From Nitrospira japonica (GTDB lineage Bacteria; Nitrospirota; Nitrospiria; Nitrospirales; Nitrospiraceae), in NCBI RefSeq assembly GCF_900169565.1, contig NZ_LT828648.1:3384501-3448500 (forward strand): a stretch of DNA of 64,000 nucleotides. Reading direction: 5' to 3'. The notes below the pieces were generated by a model, which was not told where the DNA came from, made no database searches, and saw only the letters and a program-made list of their open reading frames with translations. This document shows positions 63,145 through 64,000 of the stretch, in pieces. The position numbers and the translations under genes are program-made. The first letter of the stretch is position 1; each line of letters starts with the position of its first letter.

Positions 63145-64000
63145 TCACGGCGTATTCCTCCCCGTCCGTTGCGTTGGCTCCGTTTCCTCGCCGGCCTCCT
63201 TGAGCAGAGTGGAGGCCGAACCGTTGACTCCCTGCAATTCCGCGTCGGTCAAGTTGAAGAACCGCCTGGCCGCTTCGACGAATGCGGCCCCGTCGGCGGA
63301 TGCGACCTCCGTTTTCAACGTGACCATGGTATGGTGAATGAGCTTGTTGACGATGGACGAGGCCATGCCCTCGACCAATTCTCGCTCCTGCGGCGACAGG
63401 TGCGCGAGCCGGCCGATGGCCTTCTCGACCTCCGACCGCCTGATATCCTCCGCGCGCGTCCTCAGCGCCACGATGGTCGGCGTCACTTCGAGCGAGCGAA
63501 GCCACTGCTGGATGATTCCGACTTCATCGACGACCATGCGCTCGGCCTTCTCCGCTTCCTGGACCCGCTCGCCTTTGTTGCGCTCGACGCGCAACTTCAG
63601 ATCGTCGATATCGAAGAGAAACGCATTGTCCACATGACGTACGGCCGGATCGATATTGCGCGGGACCGAAATGTCGATGAGAAACATCGGCCGGTTCATT
63701 CGCTGCTTGACCGCCCGCTGCACGTCCTCGGCGCCGATCAGATAATGCGCGGCTCCGGTCGATACGAGCACGATGTCCGCGGAGGCCATGTCCTCCCGAA
63801 ACTGCTCGAACAGGATAGCTGTGCCGCCGAAACGGTCGGCCAGCTCGATTCCATGCTGCGGATTCCGGGTGGTCACGCACACGTTGCGGACGCCGTTTGC
63901 GATGAAATGCCGGGCCGCCAGTTTCGCCATTTCTCCGGCGCCGACCAACAGCACCGTCTTGTCGCTCAAGTCGGAGAAGATTTTCTTCGCCAACTCGACC
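63145..64000 (-). CDS. hemA: Glutamyl-tRNA reductase, C-terminal part (window edge)
   Basis: HemA reduces glutamyl-tRNA to glutamate-1-semialdehyde, the first step of C5 tetrapyrrole synthesis. The reading runs off the right edge, so the catalytic N-terminal Cys domain is missing. The NADPH-binding domain (VLLVGAGEMAKLAARHF ... VLVSTGAAHYLIG ... FLIDISVPRNIDP) and the helical dimerisation tail (RRSEVEKAIGRLAHLSPQERELVEGMASSIVNKLIHHTMV) are visible. Confidence 0.95.
   Translation of the reverse strand, partial: VELAKKIFSDLSDKTVLLVGAGEMAKLAARHFIANGVRNVCVTTRNPQHGIELADRFGGTAILFEQFREDMASADIVLVSTGAAHYLIGAEDVQRAVKQRMNRPMFLIDISVPRNIDPAVRHVDNAFLFDIDDLKLRVERNKGERVQEAEKAERMVVDEVGIIQQWLRSLEVTPTIVALRTRAEDIRRSEVEKAIGRLAHLSPQERELVEGMASSIVNKLIHHTMVTLKTEVASADGAAFVEAARRFFNLTDAELQGVNGSASTLLKEAGEETEPTQRTGRNTP

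Noticed and set aside
1-64000. CRISPR array, insertion sequence or prophage genes
   Set aside because: No spaced direct-repeat array, transposase, integrase or capsid-type gene was seen on either strand.

Overview
The window is a GC-rich stretch of a Gram-negative bacterial chromosome. It carries lpxD, a TonB-dependent receptor and DUF3365/PilJ-type sensory genes. Gene content and order (hemA-hemC-cobA/hemD-CBS-hemB-ribF-tilS-hpt-ftsH-folP-glmM-comEC, a large late-step cobalamin locus, a Pil/Chp-like chemosensory cluster) are most reminiscent of Nitrospira (Nitrospirota). This assignment is inference from recognised protein families; no search was run. Both window edges cut genes: fabF on the left and hemA on the right.

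Layout. 1-2.4 kb: a forward lipid block (fabF end, acyl carrier protein, lpxD). 2.4-15.9 kb: a reverse-strand chemosensory/two-component cluster reading DUF3365 haem sensor, CheY/PilH-type receiver, CheW, MCP, a CheA hybrid with three Hpt domains, two CheW-like proteins, a receiver-coiled-coil protein, an Hpt-like protein and a degenerate HD-GYP protein. No cheR or cheB is seen. 16.4-25.4 kb: a reverse-strand cobalamin operon (cbiA-cobQ-small Cys-rich protein-cobU-cobT-cobS-cbiB-cobD-cbiZ) behind a cobalamin riboswitch. 25.4-30 kb: a MoaD-like protein, a 2OG-Fe(II) oxygenase, an unknown protein, and metE behind a second cobalamin riboswitch. 30.3-33.4 kb: an island with a flavoprotein monooxygenase, divergent from a methyltransferase that looks strikingly cyanobacterial (MPBQ/tocopherol type), followed by fragmentary ORFs. 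33.4-40.9 kb: corrinoid uptake and salvage (btuF-btuC-btuD-nitrilase-like, then btuB-Cys-rich protein-pduO), with two more cobalamin riboswitches. 41-64 kb: an unknown exported protein, rpmB, tRNA-Gly, and a long reverse-strand run of housekeeping genes (tyrS, comEA-like, lpdA, gcvH, ndk, mtnA, an RHH regulator, comEC, glmM, folP, ftsH, hpt, tilS, ribF, hemB, CBS protein, cobA/hemD, hemC, hemA).

The tetrapyrrole genes at the right edge make uroporphyrinogen III and precorrin-2. The middle of the window imports, remodels and finishes cobalamin. Four riboswitches over about 15.7 kb tie uptake, late synthesis and the B12-independent methionine synthase to corrinoid supply. The most interesting candidates for new biology are two paralogous small CWC-type Cys-rich proteins, each inside a B12 operon; a carbon-nitrogen hydrolase embedded in the btu transport operon; a sensory cluster with His-less Hpt-like domains duplicated in two neighbouring proteins and a HD-GYP domain missing key residues; and the cyanobacterial-type quinone/tocopherol methyltransferase.
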